From Liolophura sinensis (taxonomy: Eukaryota; Mollusca; Polyplacophora; Chitonida; Chitonidae), in contig NC_088304.1 in NCBI RefSeq assembly GCF_032854445.1, positions 11,483,704 through 11,547,703 of the forward strand: 64,000 nucleotides of DNA. Reading direction: 5' to 3'. The notes below the pieces were generated by a model. It was given only the letters and a program-made list of their open reading frames with translations. It did no database searches and had not been told where the DNA came from. The translations under genes and the position numbers were made by a program. Positions 32,429-43,235 of the stretch are shown here, piece after piece (position 1 is the first letter of the stretch; every line of letters starts with the position of its first letter).

Positions 32429-32544
32429 GCTTAGATCTATAAACAATACTGTAAAAATACAAGGAACCTTTGTTAAATTTCAGTTTTGACAGATTTAACA
32501 TATCATCCAACTGCGTGCATCGATTTTAGCTGTAATTTTACATC

Positions 32545-32705
32545 ATGCTGCTGAGACCGCTTCGGTGGATTAAATGGTACTTGTTACTGCCTCGTTTGGA
32601 GCTCAGCACTAGGGGGTTAAAGCAAGGAAACAGGACTTGTTGGCCTGGAAATGATTTCTCGTCATCATACGACTGAAAAATTGTCAAGTGCGGTACATCC
32701 TCCTG
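32545..32705 (+). mobile_element. SINE-B2, body and part of tail
   Basis: ATGGTACTTGTTACTGCCTC, GTTTGGAGCTCAGCACTAGG, AAGGAAACAGGACTTGTTGG and TCATACGACTGAAAAATTGT match the other SINE-B2 copies. The end reads CAAGTGCGGTAC. Confidence 0.75.
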
Positions 32706-34928
32706 TTTATTCGATTATGTGTTTGTGTATTAAATAGCGCTTTGGTTGAGAGAAAATGTACAATGATGCTGTACATTTACAGCACTTTGCTTAGATACCC
32801 AAGCAATTAGTTGTGAATTTACAGTGAAAATTTTGCTGTTTTTCTACACTAAAATAAACTATGGCCAAAACCGCCAGCAAATTGAACTGCAAAAATACAC
32901 CATTTTTTGTTACAGTGTACGCCAGCATACAATAAACACAAGAAAGCATAGCTATGAATCGCGTGGTTACATTGTCTTGGCGGCTCAGTATCTGTCTTAG
33001 ACTGTGTTTTGCTCATATCTGACGTTAGATTCCAATTCAGGGGGAATGTTTTTCAGCACACTGAAGCTAGATTAAAAGCCCAATTATCTTGCCCTTCCGG
33101 CATGTAGCAAGCAGGCCATGTTTACACTCTCCTTCGTATAGTCTCCGTCGCAGAGATATTGTGTTACAGACAAAATATGAACGGAATGGCTGGTGGACCA
33201 GACCGATAGGTCAGTCATCTTCTAAGCCAATTAGAATTTTTTGCATAATGGATATTCTAACGGCGAATGTTTGCAAAGCACATGTATGGCTTGAGTCAGT
33301 TAACCAAAATTTTAACGACTGAAAGCTTTGTTTACCCAGTTATCAAGACAATGTTGGATTGCATTTTATTATTAACACGTTACTGCTTGTTACATGTAAC
33401 AAAATCACAACATTTTAGGTAATTCTAGAAGATGGAGTGACACTTAATAAATTGCTTTAAGCACCAATGCATATTTTTAGCTAAACCTTCAAGTGGGCGG
33501 AAATCATTACTATGAAGGCATTTACATGGAAGAGTTAGAATGGCACCATTATGGCATGAGGTTAATGCACAGAATAAGACTAATTCCAACGGTTGCATTT
33601 GCCAATTATCGCGCTGTAAGGGATTTTTCTCGCTAATATGTGGTCTTTTAGGTCTCATTCCTTTCTTTTAAACAAAATGTGTTTTTTATTTTATAGCAAA
33701 ATGCAGTAGATAAAAAATACATGCTTACCGTTTGAAGACGAGATCATATTTGTATTTATTCATTAGTTTGTATATTTATATTGTAACTGCCAATGAAATA
33801 ATAATTATATTATTTTAATATCATTTTATTTGTGTATTACTTTATTTTAATGACATTATTAACGCCATGTTCAAAACATGACACTAGTCGACATGCATGC
33901 TATAAAGACTTATAGCTCGTTAAACACTAATCTAATAAAGAAAGAATGAAAGCGAAATAATTAATTCAACGAAACCATACATTTTTAACTAGATTGTTAT
34001 TAAGGATACAGTAATGCCGTTATCGGTGCGTTTTCTTAGAAGGTGACAAAAGCTTCTTTGCAAAGAGAAATTTATTCTATGTAAATAAACTGGCTATTAT
34101 ATTAAAAAAATCAGCAACGACACCGTAACGTACACCCAAGAGAATCCATATAACCGTGGAAGATCCGCTTATTCCTTTTAATCAAATTAATGATCACATC
34201 CGTTTCCACCTCGGCTACATTCGTAATGGGCTCTCCGACTTCACTTGTACTCATCACCCTAGGTTGAATGAAAATTTACAAATGTCAAGTTTATGCTATT
34301 TTGGCATTAGGATGATAAGGTCAGAGAGAATTCATAATCGTTCGGAACATCCTAGGTTTTTTCCCCACTAGCCAGCAGCGTGACTTTAGTTCACGAGAGC
34401 GTAGAAATCTAACGTTTCGACATTCCAGAATATAGAAGAGCGCGCAATGTATACTACATTTTTGTTGTTATGAAGCATTCTTAGACGTGGCACTGTGTGA
34501 GCAAATGCGCCGCAATACAATGTATTCTCTTTTGGACATATCATCTATTATCCTGGGTGACTTAGTCTGTCTTCCCACATTGTGTGGTCGTCAGAGTAAT
34601 GCTATATCTCAGAACTGTTGTCTTTGATAGGCCAATCAGTAAAGAACGTGCCCTTTGTGGGCCCTTGTCAACGTATGTCATATAGTGGATATAATGCCAA
34701 CAGACTAGATTCAAGGAAGAAACCCAGAGTCATCACTATCAACTGTGACCCAAAGTGATTCGTTAAGTCTTTCACTGTTTAATTATACATAGATTGGTTG
34801 ATTGACTGAATGGTTGATTGAAGATGCGCGAAAAATGAAGGCAATATGAAGAAAGAGATAAAAAAAAAGAAAGAAAAGAAATGAATTCTTGAGGTAAATT
34901 TAACAATTCTTAATAATCATTCTATCTT
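32706..34928. other. Long stretch without a recognised feature
   Basis: About 2.2 kb with no array, SINE or protein relic that I can name. It becomes strongly AT-rich at 33.65-34.1 kb. At 34156-34371 both strands are open: the minus frame reads as balanced composition (for example VGEPITNVAEVETDVIINL) but has no recognisable family and no clear splice sites. Confidence 0.5.
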
Positions 34929-35240
34929 ATGCACACATGGTCGGAAATGTTCGGAAGTGACGTCAACGATGAACATACTGGGAACGCGGAACCAGCTGGG
35001 CGCCCTCAATTGAAACTCTCCTCTCAACAATGTTGTTTTCACAGCTATCACCGTTATTGTCACCACGGGAGGCTACTTAATTGTCGGCCTGACCGTTGGG
35101 GCTTTTTGGAAACTGTAGTTTATAGCAATTTTTACGCCCCAAAAAGAAAGCTCATAGGCTTGTTCTTGTAGTTTTATATATCACCCCCTACCATATAATC
35201 CGTAAATTAAGAAATACAAACCAAGGGTTTCATATATCCT
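34929..35240 (-). repeat. E7 repeat, minus copy
   Basis: Reverse complement of the copy at 25.92 kb: GGGCGTAAAAATTGC, GGTGATAGCTGTGAAAAC and TCATCGTTGACGTCAC appear on the minus strand in the same order. Confidence 0.8.
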
Positions 35241-35384
35241 TTAACTGCCTCTCTCATTTATAGAGAGTTAGAGAATCACATTATAAGCTGAAAAATAATT
35301 ACGGTTTACAGTTATGTCAGGAGACACCGTGCTCTTAAGCAGTGAATGGATTCTGAATGTTACCATGTTTAATGTGATGATGAA

Positions 35385-35775
35385 CAGGGATGACACGGTG
35401 ATGGCTCTATCAGTCGTTAGGACAGAAGAGGTACGGGTTCAAACCCAACATTGGACATGGATTTAAAGATTTCCCAGCTCTCGCTCTTCGTGATACATTG
35501 GTGACGAATAAGTGATCGACGATGCAAGAGTGGCCGTGGGCGCTGTTTAACTTTCGTTGGGTTGTCTTCCACAAATATGGTATGCATATAAAAATCTATG
35601 TATGCATGGCAAGTGGAAAAGTTCATGAGAAACGAGGAAAGAAAGATATTAAATATTGTTATTAGCTTTTATTATTAGTTTATTGGTTTAGTATAAACAT
35701 GTTCGCCACAACACGCTGAAATATTGCTGACATGGCGATAAGGCATTATCATTCATTCATTCATTCCTTACGTTC
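35385..35775 (+). mobile_element. SINE-D (different head, related tail)
   Basis: A tRNA-like head (GATGGCTCTATCAGTCGTTA, B-box-like GGGTTCAAACCC at 35434-35445) is followed about 250 bp later by CACGCTGAAATATTGCTGAC, ATGGCGATAAGGC and (CATT)n. The tail echoes those of SINE-A and SINE-B. The middle is diverged, so unity of head and tail is inferred from spacing and order. Confidence 0.5.
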
Positions 35776-37224
35776 TGTTTTACATGGTAAACATGACATT
35801 TTCGCAATGTCTATTCGACATCAGAGATGAAGAAGTTATCCCCTCACACTGAACTCTTATCGACAACAACGTCGTTGCAGATGACAAAGGTAAGGCAAAT
35901 ATTCCAAATTAAAATAAAAAAAAATATTACAAAACTGCCCATTGACTACTATATATGTTGTGCATGCATTAGGTGGAACAAAAAGTCACCGGAAAGAAAC
36001 AATGAATGATTGAATGATTATAGCTTAACGACACATTGGCAGTATTGACGATTTTAGACAAATAATACCTTGAGGTATAGTAATGGCCATTATAGGAAGG
36101 GAGGATGAAGTCTGTAGAAGATTGTAGTAGGAGTGAAACGTTTTTTCTCATCGACGTCACGTTACGTGGGCTAAGAGTACAGGTGAAACGCATGTAGGCC
36201 GGACCTTGCATGATACTACTAAATCACGTGCCCGTAAAGCGTTCATACATATCATCGCCATAAATACTTGGCAGTGATCTTGAAAATTGTTGTTGTAGAA
36301 CAACCGTCAGTATATCCATGGTCACCTACTCAGCGCCCTTGAACATACTCTCATGTGAACCGCAGGTAAACAAGATTAATGGATTTGCGTATTTCTAGAT
36401 ACGCTTCGAGTTCCAATGAAAACGCTTACATACCATATATAGGCATGTCAGTGTTTTGTAATGTAGTTGAACGTCAGAGAAAATAGACCCCGAGACAAAC
36501 TTCTTAGCAGTCACACTCCTGGAAATCGAAACCCAGTCCGGAGTGGAAAGGTATGTTTTATCGCACACAGGCCTGTAAGGAAAGAAGGAAACTAAGCCGC
36601 CATTGACGTCAGGGATTGGCCATCACTGTTCAGTAGCCGTGTTCTGCTTTTCCCCATTTAACTCCAATGTCAGCGAGGCGATTTCAAATTAGGCTACTTG
36701 ACATTAAATATCCAGTTTCATAATCTGAAATTAGCAGTCACGTATCTTGAGATTTCTCTGAAGAAACCATCATTGGTTCAAATAGTAAAAAGAAATTAAC
36801 CGCTCATGTTGTTTACGATGAATATATTTATTTTACGCGTACGAATGCATCCGCAATATAAATGGACTACTTACTGTTTACATACATGATTACATATAAT
36901 GATCATAGCTTACTTACCGTGTGTATAATTAGGCCATATCAGCAAATCTTGTAACAGCGTAACATAGTCTGGTAAGAATATTGCAACGCGATTATATTAA
37001 ATCACATGTTTGTTTGAATACTTCCCCATTTACAAGGATTTACTGCTCGCTGGACATAACTGTGCGTGACAAAATAAAACAGGAAACGTAGACAACGGTT
37101 CTAGACGGTTAATAATGTAACAATAAAACAATAAAACATCTCTATTATTGCGATATTGATCTAGTTACAATAACTGTGTTTCAGTTAATTTGCTGACGCA
37201 TTCCATTACACAAACGTCACAAGG
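35776..37224. other. No recognisable feature
   Basis: Contains a CRE-like TGACGTCA-type motif beside GATTGG near 36604-36618, which is not enough to call a promoter. No coding or repeat match. Confidence 0.45.
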
Positions 37225-37374
37225 GGCACAGTTTTATAAAGCGGCGTACGACATTTTTTATCGCACATTTGTTGCGCGATATTTTGTAGGTGACTACACC
37301 ACGTACCATAACCATTGTCCTATATGTGCGATTATCGTACACGTATCGTACACATCTTTGTGAAACTGGGTCCT
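37225..37374. mobile_element. 150-bp inverted-repeat element (MITE-like)
   Basis: The left end GGCACAGTTTTATAAAGCGG and the complement of the right end, GGACCCAGTTTCACAAAGAT, are imperfect inverted repeats of about 25 bp. The interior includes GTACGATACGTGTACGAT-type short palindromes. The 75-codon minus frame across it is accidental. Confidence 0.7.
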
Positions 37375-37544
37375 GAGCTGTCTCCCAGAAAACCAACATG
37401 TCTGAATCAACTTTAATCATTTCGAAATTTCTTTTTATATTCACGTTCCAACGAGATTTTATATATTAGTACGTTGTGGTACATTCCCGTATATTTGAGG
37501 GGACCTTTGTTTGTATGTCTGAAAAGACGAGAATCCAGTAAACT

Positions 37545-37690
37545 TTCTGACCAACCCAAAACCTTTAGAAAGCGCCGATCCGTGTCATGTAAAGTCCTGG
37601 TCAGGTCATATCAAAAACTTTAAAAATGGTACTTGTTGTCGCCTCGCTTGGCGCTTAGCACTGAGAGGGTGAGGTGTCATGTCTGGTGTC
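37545..37690 (+). mobile_element. SINE-B2 fragment
   Basis: GTCCTGGTCAGGTCATATC, AAAATGGTACTTGTTGTCGC and CTCGCTTGGCGCTTAGCAC, then GTGTCATGTCTGGTGTC, match SINE-B2. Confidence 0.7.
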
Positions 37691-37714
37691 GTGTACTGTG
37701 TGATTATAAGCATG

Positions 37715-37932
37715 TATTTCATTTACTCATTTGATTGGTGTTTTACGTGGCACTTCAGAATATTTCACTTATACGACTGCGACCAGCATTATGATGAGAG
37801 GAAACCCACGATCATTCGTAGGCAGCTACCAGGTCTTTTCACGTATGGCCAGAAGGAAGCCGATTTTGAGACAGGCCTCTGGGTCATTATGTTGCACTGT
37901 CATACTAACCACTCGGCCACGGAGGCCCAATC
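37715..37932 (-). mobile_element. SINE-A with head, internal deletion
   Basis: Runs from GATTGGTGTTTTACGTGG to the head (TCTGGGTCATTATGTTGC, CCACTCGGCCACGGAGGCCC). About 15 bp of the centre (GGGCAGAGCC region) is absent. Confidence 0.88.
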
Positions 37933-38204
37933 TAAGCGGTAGGTGCGAGCTTTATACTAGAAGAGGAAAATATTCGTGGGGCTTTGATGACAATAATCGA
38001 TCGACATCTCTCCGGGAGTCATACATTAAGGACCACTTGTCATTAAACAATACGACATGCAACTCTGTTCGTCCCTTGTGGTCAGAGTGGTCAGCAACAT
38101 GCCAATCGAGGCTGGTACCATTAATTTCTCTAATTTCCTCCGCATAAAACTGACCTCTATTGTTAAAACGAAATTATTTTCTTCTACTATGATGCTATAG
38201 AATA

Positions 38205-38210
38205 ATCAAC

Positions 38211-38281
<71 letters not shown>

Positions 38282-38284
38282 ATT
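38205..38284. repeat. (AAAT)19 simple repeat
   Basis: About 76 bp of perfect TAAA repeats. No SINE body lies immediately to its left, so it may be the expanded tail of a lost retroelement. Confidence 0.95.
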
Positions 38285-38865
38285 GAAGGAATACAAGTCT
38301 ACAAGTTGGGGCATTGATCACTTAACACGATTTTTTTTCCGAAAGAAGATTGACATGTAGTTTAATTTATCGGGTACATTTGTAGAAAGACATTCCTAAG
38401 GCAATCCGTCGAATATAATCCCTATTCTCTGGTTGGTTTTTTAATTATTTAATGGTTCCACCTCTTTATACTAGAAAGAAGTTACTGTAGAACTCAGTCC
38501 GCGTTTAGAACATTGTTTATTCATTGCGCTGAGATGCTGATATTGTTCTTTCCTTCGTTTCTGCAGGAATTCTATTTTTGTCAGCCATTTTAGCGGATGT
38601 TTTTGTTTTTGACATTTCGAGTGTTATAAGGTGGCTATCCAGTTAACCTCAGATGTTCGTCAGGTTGATTTGCATGTATATCTATCACTTAACAATTTTT
38701 AAGAGAAATAAATGAAACTTTTTTGTTATTGGTTGAATTGCTTGCTTTCTTTAAGTTCAATGTGAGCCAAGCTATCCCGCCTCGCTCTGGCGGGAAACTG
38801 TAAAGCTACTCGATTTACACGAAGCACTTTTTCATTAAGTCACTGGTGCAGTTTTTTTGTTATAA
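38285..38865. other. No recognisable feature
   Basis: A small hairpin, TCCCGCCTCGCTCTGGCGGG, lies at about 38776-38795; otherwise nothing. Confidence 0.45.
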
Positions 38866-39450
38866 GTACAAGTATTTTAACTACCAGTATCTTAACCACA
38901 AGCATCTTAACCACAAGTATCTTAATCACCAACAACGTAACCACAAGCATCGTAACCATCAGCATCGTAACCATCAGCATCTTAACCACACGCATGTTAA
39001 GCACAAGCATCTTAATCACCAGCATCGTAACAACAAATATATTAATCACCAGCATCTTAACCACACGCATGTTAACCACAAGCATCTTAATCACCAACAT
39101 CGTAACCACAATCATCTTAATCACCAGCATCGTAACCACAGGCATCTCAACCACAAGCATTTTAACCACAAGCATCGTAACCACAATCATCTTAATCACC
39201 AGCATCGTAACCACAAGCATCTCAACCACAAGCATTTTAACCACAAGCATCGTAACTACAGGCATATTAACCACAGGGATCTTAATCACAAGCATGGTAA
39301 CAACAAGCATCGTAACCATAAGTATCTCAACTGCAAGCATTTTAACCACAAGCGTCTTAATTACCAGGACCTTAAGCATTTTAATCACCAGCATCTTAGT
39401 CACCAGCATCTTAACCACAAGCAGCTTAACCACAAGCATCTTTAATACCA
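38866..39450. repeat. 15-bp minisatellite, about 38 units, open on both strands
   Basis: The unit is CATCTTAACCACAAG with frequent CGTAACCA, CTTAATCA and CTCAACCA variants, partly ordered in 30- to 75-bp higher-order blocks (TCATCTTAATCACCAGCATC recurs). Frames of 199 and 154 codons (plus) and 203 codons (minus) remain open because 15 is divisible by three. They would encode NHKHLNHQHRNHK-like, Thr/Ile/Ser-rich and VVKMLVVTMLVIK-like polymers with no known function. Confidence 0.95.
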
Positions 39451-40036
39451 TCGTCTAAACTACTCTACAACAAGAGTTCAAATCGATCTTGGCTAATATG
39501 TGTGTCGGGATATGTTTTCTGCGGCGTATCTATATTGCGAGACGTCGCCGTCATATGGCCAAAATAATACTGAAATAATATAAGTAAACATTCACGGGAA
39601 TCAGAAATAGATCGATGATATATGGTCTCTATAACTGGGTTTGAGACACAAATCGACTGACTATTGTGGTGTGTTTCTTTATTTAATGACATTTGCCGTA
39701 CATTGTGTGCCAACTATTTTGATACTGTTTCATTTTTTTCTTTGTTTCTGATAGAGGTCTAAGAATGATTAAAGAGTTACGTCTGCGACTATCTAATAGA
39801 TCTCGAGCTCCTCTTCAAGCTCCATCCACAACTTGAAACGGAAACACAGCTGTGAACACACAGGTTGAAGCTGCCCTTCACAAACCTTTACCAAAGATTT
39901 TCTTATGTTAGATCCAATATTGTTAAATATATTTGTCGTCTTTGACATGGTGAATCGAGAATATAGGAACATAATAAACTTCATGGAATTCACCATATCA
40001 TTGACTATAATTATTTATACTCATGGTAATTCCCAA
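39451..40036. other. No recognisable feature
   Basis: Unassigned sequence between the 15-bp array and the LINE fragment. A run of GAGCTCCTCTTCAAGCTCC near 39808 is unremarkable. Confidence 0.4.
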
Positions 40037-40260
40037 GGTAACCGATTAGTTCTAACCAGATGCCGCACCAGGCATTCTCATTTAACATACAGCTGTATTC
40101 CCGATGGGAGTGTTACTCCGGAGTGTGCTCCATCTGATAACTTAGATAACGTGTGGACTTTGCTCTTATTCCAAACCGGTTCTACACAACTGTATTTCAT
40201 TTGCTTGGTAGTATCGCTTGGGGGTGTTGTCCTTAAATATTTGATGGCCATTGACGTAGA
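40037..40260 (+). pseudogene. Non-LTR retrotransposon (LINE) relic, region after RNase H
   Basis: A stretch of the 155-codon frame at 39905-40372 reads RLVLTRCRTRHSHLTYSC then IPDGSVTPEC. In LINE ORF2 proteins the segment after RNase H typically has an R-[IT]-[RG]-H-[ST]-x-L-[TS] core, then L-x-[DGE]-x-x-x-P-x-C. The segment NVWTLLLFQTGSTQLYF continues in a plausible position. The minus-strand relic at 54.05 kb has the parallel SRLTHNYNLDGSTAPEC, so both come from related elements. The frame before about 40037 and after 40260 has no LINE similarity. The reverse transcriptase part is missing. Confidence 0.65.
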
Positions 40261-40504
40261 TCCGAAGATTTATTGTGCATGCAATATCCTTGTATGTTTT
40301 TGTTTATGTTTTATTATGACATTTTTGTGCTTTTCGAGCTTTAAATTCTTTCATTTTCTTAGTTTGGTTTAAGTGCATGCGTCTTTGTTGTTTTGGACAT
40401 ATTCATTTTAAAGCCGAAAGCCATATTATTCTTTCATTCTTTTTCTCTCCTTTGTATGTTTTGTTTGTTGTCGTTCATGTCTCAACTTTTGCAGCTTTGT
40501 AGTC

Positions 40505-41100
40505 ATAATTTCACTGCAATTTTCGGAGACATTTCCATACACTGCGCATTTCAACGATTGCAACTTTTGGACACACTTCCATATTCTTCACACTGCACTT
40601 TTCAACGCCGCACTTTCGGACACACTTCCATATTCTTCATACCGCGCATTTCAACGATGGCAATTTTCGGACACACTTCCTTGCTTTTTACACTGGACAT
40701 TTCAACTACTGAAATCTTCCATACTCTTTACACTGTACATTTCAACGACCGTACTTTTCGGACACACTTCCATATTCTTCACACTGCACATTTCAACCAC
40801 CGCACTTTTCGGACATACTTCCGTGCTCTTTACACTGGACACTTCAACGACTGAAATTTCCGGACACGCTTCCATGCTCTTCCATACTCTTTACACTGTA
40901 CATTTCAACGACTGCAATTTTCGGAAACACTTCCATGCTCTTCACACTGCAATTCAATGGCAGCAATTTTCGGACACACGTCCATTCTCTTCGCTCTGCG
41001 TATTTCATCAACTGCAATTTTCAGGCACTCGCCCATACTCTTGACATTACAAATTTCACCTGCAGTTTGCAATTTTCGGAGCCACTTCCATGTTTCCGAC
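40505..41100. repeat. ~50-60-bp minisatellite, about ten units
   Basis: The unit includes CATTTCAACGACTGCAATTT, TCGGACACACTTCCATATTC and TTCACACTG. Unit length varies because TTCCATACTCTTTACACTG is sometimes inserted. The frames of 63-153 codons here are repeat products. Confidence 0.92.
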
Positions 41101-41184
41101 AGTTGGGATGCCGTCCACATCATTGATGAATGATAGTTGTTTACTTACGTCCTTTAGTATTTTGTGACGTTCTCAGAAATATAA

Positions 41185-41432
41185 TATGGTGGTCACGTTT
41201 CCGAGGGAACGAAAATGGGGAACCTCCGCATTTTTATATTTCTGTTCTGTATTTCTGTATTACAAACATTCTGACTTAAAACTCACAACTTACTTCAGTG
41301 TGCAGCTGGAATCGTAAAGGAATATAAGGAATGATTTAGCCCCCGGGTTCTTCATCTTACCTTAATGCTGGACGCCGTCGTATAAGTGAAATATTATTGA
41401 GGACGGCTTAACACATCAAGGAAATAAGTAAA
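41185..41432 (+). mobile_element. SINE-A variant with the ~100-bp insert, second copy
   Basis: CCGCATTTTTATATTTCTG, CTTAAAACTCACAACTTACT, TTCAGTGTGCAG and AATCGTAAAGGAATATAAGG precede CCCCCGGGTTCTTCATC and a normal SINE-A 3' end. The insert matches that in 17.21-17.59 kb. It additionally repeats TGTATTTCTGTATT. The head is decayed. Confidence 0.8.
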
Positions 41433-41449
41433 TGAATACTTTTCTCGAG

Positions 41450-41640
41450 GTTTATGGACACAGGAAGCCGGAATGCACAGAGAGCAGCGTTGGCAGTGGG
41501 ATAATTGGCAAATTGTCACTCGCATTAACGGTGAGATCCGGCATCTTGTCAGTGTAGATCAGCCAGGGGTTTATTGTGACTGTTCATGTATATGCTTAAA
41601 TAGTAACAACGTATACGTCCGTACACCAACCACCGCTATT
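41450..41640 (+). repeat. R1 repeat, diverged
   Basis: CAATTGTCACTCGCATTAACG-like sequence, GGCATCTTGTCAGTGTAG, CAGGGGTTTATTGTGACTG and TTCATGTATATGCTTAAATA keep the R1 order. Confidence 0.6.
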
Positions 41641-41684
41641 TACAAGGAACTTGACAGATCGCAGTCGATATTGTGAGAGCTTGA

Positions 41685-42826
41685 TTGTTGGAATCAAACG
41701 ATGCTGACTTTGTTAACTTTGAAAAAAGTCTTAAAGAGCCCGGTACCGTAAGGCGGGGAATCGTTGGCAGGGAGGTACTCCGTAAATATCCGCATCAGAA
41801 GTATAAAAGCTGGTCGAATCACCAATAAAATTATATGACCATAAAAGTCATGGTTGCTTAGTTATAACCCAACTAAAAATGCACTCTCGATCAAAAACGC
41901 CAGTTTTGGTTCCAACAAGGCCCTGTGTTTTTAATTTACTGTATGAAGATCGACATTAACCGGAAAAATATTTTTACTAAAACTTGCACGTACATATCTC
42001 TGCGCGCTGTCCGTTTTGGTTAACGTTTGTCTTAATATGTAAAACATAAATTTTATAATGCGATCAGTTTTTCTTACCTTTTGGTATGCTTGAAATTCGT
42101 ATTCCTGCCGTATATAGAAGTATAAAGCCTCCAATCTTAATAGTGTGAAGAGCATCAATAGTGTGCCTCATTTTTTAAAAAATATATCCTATCAATATAT
42201 TTTTTTCTGTAAACCAACATCAGATCTGACCATGAACTTCTAATTTACCTAGCCATATAAGTAGATTAAATCCTTTACACACTAGAAAGCATTCTACAGA
42301 ATTGCCAAAAACATCAGTATGGAATAAACAAAGAAGACAGTCTCCAGAAAAGTCTGGCGCCTCTTTACTTAGCAAAGGCTTTAAAAAAGCAAGACATCGA
42401 CAGAATTCTGAAGTCATAGGAGAATGATGCCTTAAAGTTCCTTTGGTTTGCTTTGAGTTGACTTTTTAAGTTTGAAGTTCAAAGTTTAAATTATTTTTTA
42501 TTTAGAAATAGTTTAATGAAATAGTTTAAAACCCTTGGGGATTATGCTCCCGTCAGACCAAAAAGGCATTTTCTTGATGTTTATAAAAGTAGATGCAACG
42601 TTGTCCAGTACTGTCTTAAAACTGAAAAACATTTTTTTTGTTCATGCTCTGATGAATTAAATGAAATGAAATGTAAACGACTCAGAAGAGTGATTTTGTA
42701 AAATATCTTATGACCGATTTAAAACGAATAGTCAGTTTGAAACATGATAATTTTCCGATTGAAACCATGAAGATTCTAGATTTAACTCCTGGAACTTTAA
42801 CTAATCGAAAGAATGAATATCGATAA
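41685..42826 (+). pseudogene. Coding-like, frame-broken block of unknown family
   Basis: Four plus-strand segments without ATG starts read with protein-like composition. 41685-41828 gives DADFVNFEKSLKEPGTVRRG then IVGREVLRKYPHQKYKSW. 42236-42427 is rich in Ser, Arg and Lys (KARHRQNSEVIGE at its end). 42525-42701 gives RPKRHFLDVYKSRCNVVQYC then LKTEKHFFCSCSDELNEMKC, with closely spaced Cys/His. 42698-42826, in another frame, gives FPIETMKILDLTPGTLTNRK. The frames differ and stops separate them. I do not recognise the family. A decayed gene or transposon ORF is possible; chance openness cannot be excluded, since frames of about 60 codons are frequent in this AT-rich window. Confidence 0.35.
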
Positions 42827-43084
42827 ATGACACTTTACATCGTCCGGATAATAAGTGGTATGCAGAATATTTTAAGTTGACATGTTCACCTACATGCAAA
42901 AATGGAGAACTGTTATTTCTTATTAAAATGTCTTAATTACATAAACCTATGTTTACATGTTAACGTTTGTTCCTTCTGTATTAAAATGTTTTTTTGTGTA
43001 TTCACATTTAGTCATCGATATGTGTAAAAAGAGGAATGCTCTTTCCATATTAATCGAGTTTAGATAAAAATTATTATTCCAATA

Positions 43085-43235
43085 AAACTGACGTCAGCAG
43101 TTTGGCGTCATGGAGTCGCCCTGCCACAAGGAGACACAATATAGATGTTCACACACATCTAGTGACTCCTTGTCGTCGCATGACTGAACAACTGTGAAGT
43201 TTGAGCAAATCCTAAGCATACTTACATTAAATCAA
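43085..43235 (+). mobile_element. SINE-B2, 3' part
   Basis: GGCGTCATGGAGTCGCCC, CTGCCACAAGGAGACACAAT, CTTGTCGTCGCATGACTGAA and CAACTGTGAAGTTTGAGC match the SINE-B2 end. Confidence 0.8.

Noticed and set aside
34156-34371. A 71-residue protein (plus) or an exon on the minus strand
   Set aside because: Both strands are open over the same bases, no family is recognised, and the splice borders are unconvincing. It is only mentioned in the regional note.
37217-37444. A 75-residue protein with balanced composition (minus strand)
   Set aside because: It spans an inverted-repeat element from end to end, and its codons follow the element's palindromes.
38840-39451. A 203-codon Val/Met-rich frame (minus) and 199-codon His/Asn-rich frame (plus)
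   Set aside because: Both come from the 15-bp minisatellite, whose unit length keeps frames open on both strands.
39905-40372. A 155-residue membrane protein
   Set aside because: The central 70 residues resemble a LINE ORF2 fragment; the hydrophobic ends have no counterpart and adjoin a minisatellite.
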